A stretch of DNA of 64,000 nucleotides, taken from NCBI GenBank assembly GCA_015039365.1, contig WION01000046.1, forward strand, positions 1 to 64,000. The letters are read 5' to 3'. Of the stretch, positions 21,190 through 32,775 are shown one piece after another (positions within the stretch are counted from its first letter, which is position 1; every line of letters starts with the position of its first letter). The notes beneath the pieces were generated by a model. That model did not search any database and was not told the DNA's origin. It was given only the letters and a program-made list of their open reading frames with translations. This DNA is from Amanita rubescens. Taxonomy: Eukaryota; Basidiomycota; Agaricomycetes; Agaricales; Amanitaceae. The translations under genes and the position numbers were made by a program.

Positions 21190-22132
21190 TTTCTTTCAAA
21201 AAACGACACTTTTGGACCCATTCTGAGGTGAAAGAGTAAATGAGTGAGATGAATTGAAGTATAGGATGGCATAGCGTTCTCGAATAAATGAGTTGCTTCG
21301 TGGTAAGAGCAACGTGAGGAAGTGTCATCAAAGCATTTGTGTGTGACAAGAGATACATGTGAATAAAGCAAATGTGTCTGCATAGATATCCCGTCCCATC
21401 CAGACCTTGGCGATGCTCGAGTCCTTCAAGATACTGTTGGTGTCAACTTCAAGCGTGACTTCAATTTAACGAACACCGCGAGGAGCAGGAGGAATACAAT
21501 GTTACACGCGAAGAACAATAGATCGCTGATACGATACGAATAATCACCGAGTACTCTACAACAACTTGAATGTTGGACCCTACACGAGTAAATACAGCGC
21601 CGATTCGGAATAGGAGTAAGCAGTGGAGATCGATAGCTATACGATGTAAGGTATTGATACGTATGGACCGTTGATAGTAGCAGGAAAACGGAAAAGCAAG
21701 GTAACCGACCCGGAAAATACAAATTATACAATAGATGAAAAAAGTCTTTCTGTTCGTCACCCACGGAGAGATAGTCGTTACAATCATTATATGTATCAAA
21801 TAACCAGCCATAGAAATATAATAAAGCATCAGACATGAAACACATAAATAATAACACGAGTCCGTGAGGGAGCAATAGAGACGAGACGGAACAGAAGGGA
21901 ACAAACAAGAAATGAGAGTCGCAATTCCACAATATTCGGGAAGAGCCGCCATCCTTGGCGTCCATCCATTGCACGCAACGCACAGCTTGCAGTGCTTTCG
22001 TTATCATCAAAAGAAATCTTATACGGGAATCCAATCGTCTTCGATCTTGGTCCGAAGCACGATCGGTTTGGTATCTTCAGCGCCACTGGACGCTTCTAAG
22101 CTCTCCTCGGCGTCAGCAAGCACACCCTCAGA
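21190..22132. other. spacer with T-rich minus-strand frames and a zinc-finger gene tail
   Basis: The left part matches the 3' flank that also follows KRE6 copy 2. On the minus strand, 22022-22132 continues the zinc-finger frame past its TAG for 37 acidic codons, ending in IEDDWIPV. The hydrophobic minus-strand frames at 21426-22034 look compositional, and I cannot assign them. Confidence 0.4.
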
Positions 22133-22680
22133 CTACAAGTTCCCAAAGTCCACTTCCATTTCATCAGCACCGTCCTGTGAGATAAGGCCATTCAGCATAG
22201 CCTGCCTCCCTCCGACGGGACTTCCATTCATAGAAGCCAGTTTTTGCACTTTGGCACACTCTGCTCCTCCTTTAGAGCGCACTGTCAAAAGAAGAAAAGC
22301 ATTGTCGAAGTTTGAGTAGCGAACGAGAATGAAAAAAAAAACACGCACGGTGCCTATTAAGCGCATCCATCCTCACGAACTGTGTCGAACACCCTTCACA
22401 ATGGAACGGGCGATGACGCGAATGAAGTGCCTCATGTCGCTTGCAATCATGCTGTCTAGCAAATGCCTTGGTACACCCCGGCCAATGACAGACAAAAGGT
22501 TTTTCTTCATTGTGAGATCGCATATGGCCTATTCATCACGATTCAATCACCAAACTTCAACAGAAAAAAAAACATCGCGCGCTCACCCTTCAGGTTAAAG
22601 CTTCTCGTAAACGAGCTCCCACATCCAGGGACGGTACACACGAAGGGCGCATTCGCTTTTCGTCTATTAACACTGGCATC
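22133..22680 (-). other. C2H2 zinc-finger module within the fusion
   Basis: Finger 1 has CTVPGC with HMRSH, completed across intron 22529-22586. Finger 2 is CHWPGC with HEALH. Finger 3 is CEGC with H and GGAEC, across intron 22282-22348. These should bind DNA. An in-frame TAG at 22133 precedes 37 further acidic codons, so the parental protein was probably longer. Confidence 0.8.
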
Positions 22681-24164
22681 ACCGTCGCCAGGACTGCGAG
22701 GAAGCTGATATGGATTGCCAGGGAACATTAGTACCGGGATACTAGTAGTGCCGGATGTTAATGTCACTGGGGATCGAGAGAGGGGCATTGAATGAGATAC
22801 GGCAATCAGGCTTTCAATGACATCATTCATTCTCGGTCGTTTCCATGGTTCCCTCACCCAGCACTGCTGAATCACCTCCCATGCCCCATCGCTCAAAGGT
22901 GGCTCATCTTGTCGAGGTGGTCGTTTATTTTGAATGACAAAGGCTATGACCTGTCCTTCTGGCCTACCAGCAAAAGGTATACTGTCATAATAGATCTGGC
23001 CAAATCAGCAAGGACATCTGAGCATGTTTTTATGACGTACTTCGTAATAAAGACATCCAAATGCGTAGACATCTGACATCTGCGTTCTGGCTGACTCAAC
23101 AGCCGAGGGGTCGTCGGCGTCCTCAAGGCATCCGAATAACTCTGGTGCCGAAAAGTTGAGGTGTTTTGCTCCTGATTGGGTATTCGTAGCGTCTAGAAGT
23201 CGGGTTAATCCGAAATCGGCAATTTGAACGTGAAGATTGGCGTCCAAGAGGACATTGTCCTGAGGAAAAGGCGTCAACATTTCAAAAGATCCAGCTTCAG
23301 TTGGAATACCCCTCGCAGGTCACCATGAACAATCCCTTCCGAGTGAATGTATTCCATCCCTTGGGCCACTTCCAGTATCTTCATCGGGCGTGAGTATCAA
23401 CGAAGAGCAGAAGAAAGAGGGTCTCACACGTTCCCATATTTCGGCAACGGATGGTTTCGCGTTCTTCCGCCATTGGGCCAGCGTACCATTCTTCATATAG
23501 GGCGAGACGAGGAACATTTCCGACTCTTGTTGTTTATAGATTCCTAGGAATGGCAGTACGAACTCGTGCTTGAGCATTGCCCACATCAATGCCTCTCGAC
23601 AGAACGCCTATGGCAACACGAGTCAACGATAAAACTGAACAAGGGCAGGAAGGACTTACAACGTTGTCACCGGTTTTGTACAATACTTTCAGCGCAACGA
23701 TCTCCCCACATAATTCGCCCTTGCAAACGCCCCCGTACGCACCACCACCAATGTAATCGCGCTTGGCCGGTACTTTGCATTCAGTCACAATCAAGGATTG
23801 TGGTATCACGGGGTTTGTAGATATGATTTTGAGCATCAATCGTCTTGCTCGTCGGTTGAAGTCAATGGTTGCATCCGGAGTTGTTAAGCGACGATCGCGA
23901 AGCAGGTGAAGGATAAAATCCACGAAATTCTCAACGTCTGAGTTCTCGCTAGCCCATGTGGCCACGCTGATGTAGTCTTCGGGGTATAACAGGCTGCACA
24001 GAAGATCAATAGTTGTTGCGCTTATGACAGACGTGATGGGAGATCCAGGCTACAGGCTCGTTATCAGATCGGGTTCCGCGGTTTGAAATGCAGCGTACCT
24101 CCTTGCTTTTGAGTATAGAAAGTAGCGATGAAAGGGCGTCACCGTCACCGGGATCATGCTGCAT
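22133..24164 (-). CDS. kinase K5 fused in frame to a C2H2 zinc-finger protein
   Basis: Exons 24099-24164, 23660-24049, 23428-23607, 23310-23378, 23041-23259, 22587-22995, 22349-22528 and 22133-22281 give 553 residues. Residues 1-400 are a complete kinase unit: GGGAYGGVCKG, VALKVLY, HGDLRG, IADFGLTR, APELFG. The C-lobe exon has no stop. It reads through MFPGNPYQLPRSPGDGD, the start peptide of a downstream kinase unit, into a zinc-finger region with APFVCTVPGCGSSF. Three fingers follow at about residues 425-510 (two C2H2, one ending GGAEC), in the order seen in a widespread basidiomycete C2H2 factor with a MDALNRHLRS signature. The spacer that ends other kinase units with a stop is deleted here. 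Expression as one protein is inferred. Confidence 0.7.
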
Positions 24165-24325
24165 GTCGTTGGCTGGATACTCTGTGGCACGACGTGGTGG
24201 TAGGTGTGAAGAATGTCTTCAGCGCCTAATCGTGTGAACGGTGACCAAAACAGGCCGTCCATCGAGGTTGAATGTGGGTTGGTTGTTGTCCGAATCCTGG
24301 TATAAACCTAACCCTAGGGTTGGTC
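24165..24325. promoter_or_regulatory. shared divergent spacer with conserved motifs (K5 / KRE6 relic R2)
   Basis: It contains GCCTAATCGTGTGAACGG near 24223-24240 and AAACCTAACCCTAGGGTT near 24303-24320. The second is a telomere-repeat-like box also seen upstream of K7 and K9. Confidence 0.5.
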
Positions 24326-24419
24326 TTGCGTTTGCCGTGACGGCCCGAGCCAACCGAACTTCCCAAGTTCAACCAACCATCCGTGTCGTCTGTGACATTC
24401 AGGTGCTCTTAACACAAAT

Positions 24420-25662
24420 CCACGCCCTTCTCAATTCCAGCTTCCGCATCAGAGGATGCGGCGGAGTTGCCAAGAGTTGGTGGCTCTTCGTAAGTGGTAT
24501 ACCAGGACAGTATTCACGTCGGTCTCAAAACTCCTCCACAGTACTCAAAAGCACCCTTCACGGCCTTGTACCGTATGAGTACGACCCCGCACACGACCAA
24601 CTTGCACCATGTAATGACTCTGGAGACCTCCTGCACGACCCTCACTCACGTCAACGCCATGCCGAACTCCTCTAACTCATCTTTATCATCCTTGGTTTAC
24701 TCTCTTCAGTTCTTACCACTACACTCGACTATTCACGTTCACCGCAGAAGCCAACAACACCCTCCTCAACGCAACCGGTTTGTATCCCGTGCTCCCACTC
24801 TAGCACCGCCTCGAGTCACGGACCAATCACCGCTACTTTTTATATTGTCTTACCCAGATACTGGCACGGCGCGTTGCTGGCAGGAAATATTGCTAGGTCA
24901 GGGTATCCAGCCGCCACGTTGGGGACCTGGCCCTACACTTACGACTCGTGCGACGTCGGAACATTTCCTAACCAAACTACGCCATACTCTAAATCCAAAA
25001 AATCCGGAGTCCAAGATTAGCTGTGCCACAGCGTTGACGTAGTCTTCAGCCTGGAGATAAGATCAACAATCTCTGCGCTCATGACAGACGTGAGGGTGTG
25101 TCGAGTTTGGCGGAGGTGCCACCGAGCGAAGGGAGCGGGGCGGTCTCATACCATGGGTGCGTATACTCCTTTTTTAAAAATTCAAGCTGACCACTCGTAG
25201 GCTTCGAGTATTGGGTCGACACATCGACTTGATCACCTGGAAATTCGACGGTTCTCCGACTTGTCGACTCTGAGCGAGCGTTGTAGGCCCAGACACGGGT
25301 ACGAACGGAACTAGAGTCGGGCAACGACTTGTACCCGAAGAATCCATGTCGATCTTCGCGTGCGTCTGCGTTTCTCACTAACCCCCGTACTGTCGTTGAA
25401 CTAAGTGACTATGACTAGCGAATTGGCGAACCGTTGACTTGACTTTCCTGCTGAGCTGAGGTTCGACTATGTAAGAGAAAGAGGAGTAAGAATGTCGACT
25501 GTGATCCCGCTGGGTATCCGACGATGGAATAATCATATCGACGCGTATACGTTCGTGCTTCTCTTTTTCTCTCCCGATAGAAAACTTGACCAAACGTGTA
25601 GAGCCGAATGACAACGTGGGAATGGCACCAACGAATAGCGCTTCCAACGGGGGTTGCTGAAC
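24420..25662 (+). pseudogene. KRE6 relic R2
   Basis: Scattered blocks remain: PYEYDP with DQL, a membrane-region remnant, LRLVRRRN-type out-of-frame traces of the YDSCDVGTFPNQT block, GFEYW, and the 3' end near PTNSA. Many stops and deletions are present. Confidence 0.65.
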
Positions 25663-26012
25663 GCGGCGAGGCAGTATGAAGAGAGAGAGAAACTATTATC
25701 GTCCTCCGCACGTATGCTATACACACTTTTCTTGTTCAGATTGCGCTCGCTTTTTCCTTTCTCTTTTTATTCAGTCATTTTCCATGCGTTTTCCATGGTA
25801 GAGCATTTGTAGTCAGGAGGGGTAATGTGTGGAGCGTGTGGGTAGAATACAATGTGGTGAAAGAGTAAAGGAGTGAAGTGTGCGCGGGCAGGAGATGAAT
25901 CGAAGCATAGTGTTCTCGCAGACGTGATCGAATGAACGAGTTGCTTCGTAGCACTTTGCATGACAAGAGATATGAATGAGGAAAATTTGTCTGCATACTA
26001 TATAGATAAGTA

Positions 26013-26705
26013 CTACCGGTTCAACATCAGCCACATCAGGCTTTCTACAACATCCTTCATTCTTGGCCGTTTTGATGGTTCCCTCGTCAAGCAACGCTGA
26101 ATTATGTCCCATGCCCCATCACTCAAAGGTGGCTCATCTAGTCGAGGCGGAAGTACGCCCCGAGTGACGAGGTTCCAGATTTGTACCTCGTTTTTACTGG
26201 CAAAAGGTACAGCACCATAATGGATCTGTGCAGTTAAGCAATAATCTTGTCAAAATGGTTATTAGTAAAGCTTACTTCATAATAAAGGCATCCAAATGCA
26301 TAAACGTCCGACATTTGCGTTCGCAGAGGAACGTCATCTCTGAAAGAGCCGTCATCCTCCGAGACTCCAAATAACTCTGGGGCTGCGACATTAATGCTGA
26401 AAAATCCTGATTTGGTATTTGTAGCTGCTGAGAGACGCGTTAAACCGAAGCTAGCAATCTGAACGTGTAGGTTTTCATCCAGGACGACATTCACCTAATA
26501 AATGAAAGGGTGAGGGTTTTAACATCTAATAAATGAAAGGGTGAGGGTTTTAACATGCGCTGTTTACGACAGACGCGATGGAAGATCCGGCTTAAGGCCG
26601 TTAATAAAGTGCATCCTGCGTTTCGCAAACGTTGCGTACTGTCTTATCGTTGAGCAAAGAGAGTAATGATAAGAGGATACTGTCTAGTACGCGAGGAGGC
26701 TTATA
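26013..26705 (-). pseudogene. kinase K6, internally deleted and lacking its N-lobe
   Basis: The first exon (26640-26705, YKPPRVLDSILLSLLSLLN) and the start of the next exon remain. The module, N-lobe and HGDLRG exons are deleted, and the sequence resumes at the activation-loop exon (26279-26494) and C-lobe exon (26013-26227). The DFG motif reads IASFGLTR, so it was already a pseudokinase like K2. At the deletion scar a 31-bp unit is present twice (26495-26525 and 26526-26556). The acceptor of the second exon has also lost a base, shifting the frame. Confidence 0.8.
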
Positions 26706-26722
26706 CTACGGATTGGAGAACA

Positions 26723-28189
26723 TTAGTAAATTATTCTCAATAAAAACTTCGCTCTGCGTACCGATGTACTAGTAGTGCCGGATGTTAATGTCACTGGGGA
26801 TCGAGAGAGGGGCATTGAATGAGATATGGCAATCAGGCTTTCAACGACATCTTTCATTCTCGGTCGTTTCCATGGTTCCCTCGCCCAGCATCGCTGATTC
26901 ACCTCCCAGGCCTCATCACTCAAAGGTGGCTCTTCTAGTCGATCCGGACGTTTATCTCGAATGATAAGGGCCATGATCTGCGCTTCTGGCCTGCCAGCAA
27001 AAGGTATACTGTCATAGTAGATCTGGCCAAATCAGCAAGGAGATCTGAGCATGTTTTTATGACGTACTTCGTAATAAAGACATCCAAATGCGTAGACATC
27101 TGACATCTGCGTTCTGGCTGGCTCAACAGCCGAGGGGTCGTCGGCGTCCTCAAGGCAACCGAATAATTCTGGCGCCGAAAAGTTGAGATGTTTTGCTCCA
27201 GATTGGGTATTCGTAGCGTCTAGAAGTCGGGTTAATCCGAAATCGGCAATTTGAACGTGAAGATTGGCGTCCAAGAGGACGTTGTCCTGAGAAAAAGGCA
27301 TCAACACCCCAAAATATCGTGCTTCAGTTGGAATACCCCTCGCAGGTCTCCATGAACAATCCCTTCCGAGTGAATGTATTCCATGCCTTGGGCCACTTCC
27401 AGTATCTTCGTTGGGTGTGAGTATTAACGAAGAGCAGAAGAAAGAGGTCTTACACGTTCCCATATCTCGGTAACGGATGGTTTCGCGTTCTTCCGCCATT
27501 GGGCCAGCGTACCATTCTTCATATAAGGCGAGACAAGAAACATTTCCGACTCTTGTTGTTTATAGATTCCTAGGAATGACAGTACAAACTCATGCTTGAG
27601 CATTGCCCACATCAACGCCTCTCGACAGAATGCCTATTACAAAAGTCAACGATAAAACGAAACGAGGACAGGAAAAGCTTACAGCGTTGTCACCGGTTCT
27701 ATACAATACTTTCAGCGCAACGAGCTCCCCACGTAATTCCCCTTTGAAAACGCCCCCGTATGCACCACCAGCAATGTAATCACGCGTAGCCGGTACGTTG
27801 ACTTCAGTCACGATCAAGGATCGTGGTATCACGGGTTTCAAAGAAATGATTTTGAACATTAACCGTCTTGCCCGTCGGTTGAAGTCAATAGTTGCATCCG
27901 GAGTTGTTAAGCGACGATCGCGAAGCAGATGAAGAATAAAATCCAGTAAATTTACGACGTCTGAGATTTCGCTAAGTCGTGTAGCAACGCTGATGTAGTC
28001 TTCGGGGTATAAAAGATTGCATAGAAGATCGATGGTCGTTGGGTTTACGACAGACGCGATGGAAGATCCAGGCTGCGCCCTTCGTCAGAGTGCGTTCCGC
28101 ATTTTGCAATGACGCACCTCCTTCTGATTGAGCATAGAAAGTAGCGACGAGAGGGTGTCGTCGCCACTTGCACCGGGACCATGGTCCAT
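26723..28189 (-). CDS. kinase K7 (TKL-like)
   Basis: Exons 28118-28189, 27683-28072, 27454-27633, 27337-27405, 27068-27286, and 27022 to 26762 or 26723. It starts MDHGPGASGDDTLSSLLSML, almost as K4. The module has LLYPEDYISVATRL and RARRLMFKIISLKP. Kinase motifs are VALKVLY, HGDLRG, IADFGLTR, APELFG and DVYAFGC. The P-loop is IAGGAYGGVFKG, with Ala for the first glycine. A donor at 26761 and an acceptor at 26706 could splice K7 to the broken K6 exon in frame, as in K4-K3-K2. Read to the stop, it ends FLLRIIY. It is very similar to K5. Confidence 0.87.
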
Positions 28190-28325
28190 GCTAAGGACGT
28201 CTTCAGCGCTTAACCGTGTGAATGGCGGATAAAAAAGGCCAGCTGTCCCATTGAGGCTGGACGGGAGCTCGTCACTGCCATCAACTTTCAGGTCGCGGTA
28301 AACCTAACCCTAGCGTTGGGTAACC
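28190..28325. promoter_or_regulatory. shared divergent spacer with conserved motifs (K7 / KRE6 relic R3)
   Basis: GCTTAACCGTGTGAATGG near 28207-28224 and GTAAACCTAACCCTAG near 28298-28313 match the motifs in the K4 and K5 spacers. Confidence 0.5.
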
Positions 28326-28389
28326 CTACGCAAACTGTCATGTCGACGCCATTCCGTCACGCTACCGCTACCGCGATGAACGTGGACAT

Positions 28390-29655
28390 GCGGTGTGGGT
28401 TGCATCCGCTCACTTGAACATGAAACTGTCCCTTTCTCCCGCCAACATCATGTGCCTCTACTCGCAACGGAGTCCCGTGGTGGTGCCAGCCAATCACCGC
28501 TACGTTTTCTATCACCTACTGCCCCCTGTTACTCTCCACTTACGAAATCCAACTCTCAGATGTAATCGATCCCCACCGGGAAGTCATCAACCGGCGCCAC
28601 AGGAGATCTAGGATGGCACGACCACTCTCAAATCACCACCCGCGACGGGTACCTCATCACCACCAAACACCTCCAATCAAACCTTACATACAATTCCTCA
28701 GTCACCACGTTTACTATCGGCGACAACGACAACGACACCTACCGCTCGGGCATGCCCCAATCTTGAAACAGATTATGCTTTTCGAGCAGGTGTCAGCTTC
28801 TTTCCCCGGTCAGAACTAAAACACTCAGGGATACCCAGCGAGTGAACGATAGTTACCTGGTCATGGTCTCTCTTGGCCCGGTCCCGACCAGATTCCTCCC
28901 CTCCTGCCGAAGCACACCAGAAATCGATATCTTTGAGACCAGAAGGACAAGGTTAACCCCACAGGCCAAGTCGCTCCTCAGAGGGCGCAATTCGCGTTGT
29001 TCACGCACGATTACGTGTATTTGAACGATTCAGAGGATGATTTATAATTCGAGCGAGATGAGGCCGAATACGTATGTAGAGCCTGGAGTGCGGTGTGTGT
29101 CAGGGCGTGTGTCCCTAGTGATATGTTTCAAGGGGGTGGAACGGGGTTTCAAACACCACGGGTGCGCGTTTCTTATCTCTCTCTACCTCCCCTCTCTCTG
29201 AGTTTTGTGATTGTGCCCCTGCCTGCCGCCTTAGTGGGCTGACCCATCTAACGAACGAAACGGATCCATCACCTGGCAAGTCGACGGATCCCCGCTTCGG
29301 AGCGAGCGCCGTAGCCCCCAATACTGCCACCAACGGGACTCAAGTCAGGCAATGCCTGATCCCGGAAGAACCCGTATCGATCATGCTCAACCGCGGATTG
29401 GCAGACGATTGATTTGAATCTTTCCGGCGGAGTTGAGGTTCGATTATGCGAGGATCGGAGGACGAATGTGGGGGTGGCCCGGCTGCGTATCCGACGATGG
29501 AGGATATTAATAATCATATCAAGGCGTTTACGAGTGAGTGTTGGGTTTTGCGCCAAAATGGTAGAGGGACGACGAGGCTCACAGATCCGTATTTGATGAC
29601 GTGGCAGCCGATACCGACGAATAGCGCTTACAATGGAGGTTGTCAGGGGGCCAGC
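28390..29655 (+). pseudogene. KRE6 relic R3
   Basis: Remnants appear in the normal order: YRSGM, TPEIDIFE in a shifted frame, HDYVYLND, MFQGG, WQVDGSP, LIPEEP, FPAELRFDY and the 3' PIPTNSAYNGG block. Stops and indels are frequent. Confidence 0.7.
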
Positions 29656-29960
29656 CTCTACAAACTTGCATGCACACACTTCCCAAGGCTTCAACCTCGA
29701 CGTAGCCACCTCTCCCAATCCCAATCGCGTCTACTCATTACTCACAATATGATTCGTATTCTCCAAAGAATTCAAAACACCAGGACGGACATTCTGTTTA
29801 GGCGGTGACCTTTACTGGGAAGCTCACAACCTCTAATCTGGCGCGACGGGCGATCCAGACCCTTCCCAATTTTCGAGATAGTCTAAGTTTCTGCTTCATG
29901 CACAATTCCAGGCGAGGTCATCCAAGGGTCTGGACAGGCGCGCGGATGATGGAAAATCTC
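29656..29960 (+). pseudogene. KRE6 relic R4 (fragment of the GH16 start)
   Basis: A second, shorter remnant resembles the EYELVFSDEFENPGRTFYPGD to WEAVNLWY region and a trace of the WPGAWTMGNL block, all out of frame. It separates R3 from copy 4. Confidence 0.55.
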
Positions 29961-30004
29961 ACTAGACCGGGATATCTGGCCATGATACGTACCTGGAAAG
30001 TGAT

Positions 30005-30100
30005 GCCAATAATAATCGTCCACCGTTGCAGGGGGCTACTGAGGCAGGGGCAGCAGGGCGGAACGATCGGGTTGAATTCCCAGGAAGCTATTATTCCAGT
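30005..30100 (-). pseudogene. remnant of the first codons of the polyQ membrane protein
   Basis: Sequence just upstream of KRE6 copy 4 (CCAATAATAATC, GAGGCAGGGGCA, GGCGGAACGATCG, then CCACGTG) matches the 5' end of the membrane-protein gene at 11490-11630 in the same order and spacing. The duplicated block that produced copy 4 therefore extended across the divergent promoter and about 35 codons of the neighbour. Confidence 0.75.
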
Positions 30101-30121
30101 TTCATTTGCCACGTGTGGCTC

Positions 30122-32239
30122 ATGACGTACTTCCTCGACGACTATGCCCTCCGCTCCAGCACGTCTTCTCGTTCGTTCAACCCCATATCTCCGCACAGGC
30201 ACTCTTCACGCGACTCAATGATCCTCTATCGCCTCGCCAACGACAAGACAGCGCGGCTTCCCCCAATGTTCACCTCCACCCGCAACCCCCTCGTCTCCAC
30301 CTCGGGCGACTCCTACATATCCTTCATGTCGGACTCAAAGTATCCCTCCACCATCCTCAAGGGTTCTCCCCACGGCCTCGTATCGTACGAGTACGATCCC
30401 ACCAACGACCAACTCGATCCCCCAGACGACGAAGACCTCTTCCACGATCCTCGCTCTGACGTCTACTTCAAAGCCGACCCCAATGGCATGCCATGGAGAG
30501 GCATCCTCAACGTCGGCCTCTTGATCCTTATCATCCTTGGCCTCATCACTCTTTTCATCTTCTACCCCGTGTATACCTGGTAAACTCAACTATCCAAGTA
30601 CACCGTAGAAGCAAGCAACATCCGCATCAACGCAACCAGTACGGCTCCCATTCTCCTCTAATACTAAGACCTTCTCACCGTTTTTCATCTCACGGGCCAA
30701 TCACCACTGTGAGAACCTCTTTCTATCTTCGTCTTCTCCCTTTCTCATCCTCTCCAGAATTCAACTCCCAGGCATAATAGACACCGCAACACCCGACTCT
30801 GCAAAAACGCGAACAGGTTTCGACGGCGAAGAGTACGAACTTGTCTTTTCTGACGAATTCGAAAATCCCGGTCGGACGTTTTACCCAGGCGACGACCCCT
30901 ACTGGGAAGCCGTCAACCTCTGGTACGGTGCGGCGGGCGATTTAGAATGGTACGATCCTGTCCAAATCACCACGCGGGACGGGTACCTCGTCATCACCAT
31001 GGACTCTGCCGACACTCTCCAAGCTAACCTTACCCCCAACTCCACCGCCCCATTTACCGCCACAGACAACCACAACCTAACCTACCGCTCCGGTATGCTT
31101 CAATCATGGAATAAATTCTGCTTTTCGAGCGGGTACATCGAAGTATCAGCTTCCTTCCCTGGCCCAGACGAAAACACGCAGGGATACTGGCCCGGGGCGT
31201 GGACGATGGGAAATCTGGCAAGGCCAGGCTACCCTGCCACCACTTCGGGAACGTGGCCGTACACCTACGATTCGTGCGACGTCGGGACGTTTCCCAACCA
31301 AACTTACCCAAACGCCTCTGCGCCCGCTTCAGCCCTCTGCTCCGCATACTCCAATTCCGAATACAACTACGCCCTAAGCTGGCTCCCAGGCCAACGTCTC
31401 TCCGCCTGTTCCTGCCCCAACTCTGACCACCCAGGTCCATCCCCCTCCAGAGGCCGAGGCGCACCGGAAATCGATATTTTTGAAATTGAAAAAGACAAAG
31501 TCAACCCGACGGGTCAAGTCGCTTCTCAAAGCGCGCAACTCGCACCATTCACGCACGATTATGTTTATTTGAACGATACGCAGGACGAGTTTGTTATTTA
31601 TAATTCGAGCAAGACGAGGCCGAATACGTATAAAGGCTGCGCGGTGCAGCAGACTGTATCGAGTTTGGCGGAGGTACCAAGTGATATGTTTCAAGGGAGT
31701 GGTGCGGTGTTTCATACCATGGGTGCGTGTGCGGGTGTGTTTCATTTGATTACTGACCGACCGCCCGTTAGGCTTCGAGTATTGGGCCGACCCATCCAAC
31801 AGACCTAACAACTTCATCACCTGGCAAGTCGACGGTTCCCCGACTTACAGACTGGGAGCGAGCGCTGTAGGCCCCGACACCGGTACAAACGGAACTGGGG
31901 TCGGCCAACGACTTATACCGGAAGAACCTATGTCCATCGTGCTCAACCTAGGCATATCGCCGAATTGGCAAACCATCGACCTAACAACGATGATCTTTCC
32001 GGCTGAACTGAGGTTCGATTATGTGAGGGTGTATCAGAGAAGGGAGAGTACGAATGTCGGTTGTGATCCGGCTGGGTATCCGACGATGAAGTATATTGAT
32101 AATCATATCGACGCGTATACGAGTGAGTACAGTTACGTATCTTTTTGAGGAGGGGCGCTGATGAGACGCGGCAGACTCCAATTTGACGACGTGGCGGTGG
32201 CCGATACCGACGAATAGCGCTTACAATGGGGGTTGCTAG
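30122..32239 (+). pseudogene. KRE6/SKN1-like GH16 protein, copy 4, luminal domain intact but membrane part broken
   Basis: This is the best-preserved GH16 copy. From QLPGIIDTATPDSAKTRTG (about 30765) to the terminal NSAYNGGC the luminal domain is open. It includes YRSGMLQSWNKFCFSSGYIEV, WPGAWTMGNLARPGYPATT, YDSCDVGTFPNQT, GRGAPEIDIFEIEKD (catalytic block), two short introns and RFDYVRVYQR. The N-terminal part is open from ATG 30122 through the transmembrane segment, then TAC to TAA at 30581-30583 truncates it (YTW stop). The acceptor for the next micro-exon has also changed (CACGG for CACAG near 30691). It could only yield a short membrane peptide, or an internally initiated soluble GH16 domain. 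Confidence 0.8.
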
Positions 32240-32775
32240 GCTTTTTTTCTTTTTCAAAATTTGAGAACATTGCACACATTGCCTGTTCAGACTGCGCTCG
32301 CTTTTTCTCTTTCTTTCTTTATTCAGTCGTTTTTATGGTAGAGTACTTGGAGTAGGGTGGTGTAATATTACGGATGTAGGTGAAAAAGGAGCATGATTGT
32401 GTGCATGGAATATGGCAGGGCCTCGGGGGGACGGGAGAGAAATGCATCCTATTCTACCCCAATCCTTCTTCAACACTCTTCCAATCGAACAAGACCTATA
32501 TGTACAACTGGTCTCAGCGCAACTCTCTCCGTGCTCACCAGGCACGACTGGTGGGAAAGTGTGCCTGCAGGTCGCCCTTCCATATTCATGGGACGTGGTG
32601 TCAATTGCTTCATCTCGTCCGCCGTACCAGAAATCAGCGGGTCCTCGTCTGAAGGGCCTACCGCAGCTTGCCTCGAAACATCCTTCTCGCAATAGTACGT
32701 GCGCCGACTCGTCTTCCTTTTTCGGGCACCTACACAAACAAAGCATCACAAACGGCTCCGCCATTCAACACCATC
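32240..32775. other. spacer between KRE6 copy 4 and the Crinkler-type gene
   Basis: The left part is the KRE6 3' flank shared with 39900-40030. No further gene was recognised. Open frames at 32380-32760 show no domain features. Confidence 0.4.

Noticed and set aside
21426..22034. Hydrophobic 202-codon minus-strand frame resembling a membrane protein
   Set aside because: Two overlapping frames are equally hydrophobic in T-rich sequence, codons look compositional, and it overlaps the zinc-finger gene tail in another frame.
21912..22319. 135-codon plus-strand frame
   Set aside because: Antisense to the zinc-finger exons and their acidic tail.
24300..24322. Interstitial telomere array
   Set aside because: Only one or two TTAGGG-like units occur, at a fixed place in kinase promoters, so a regulatory box fits better.
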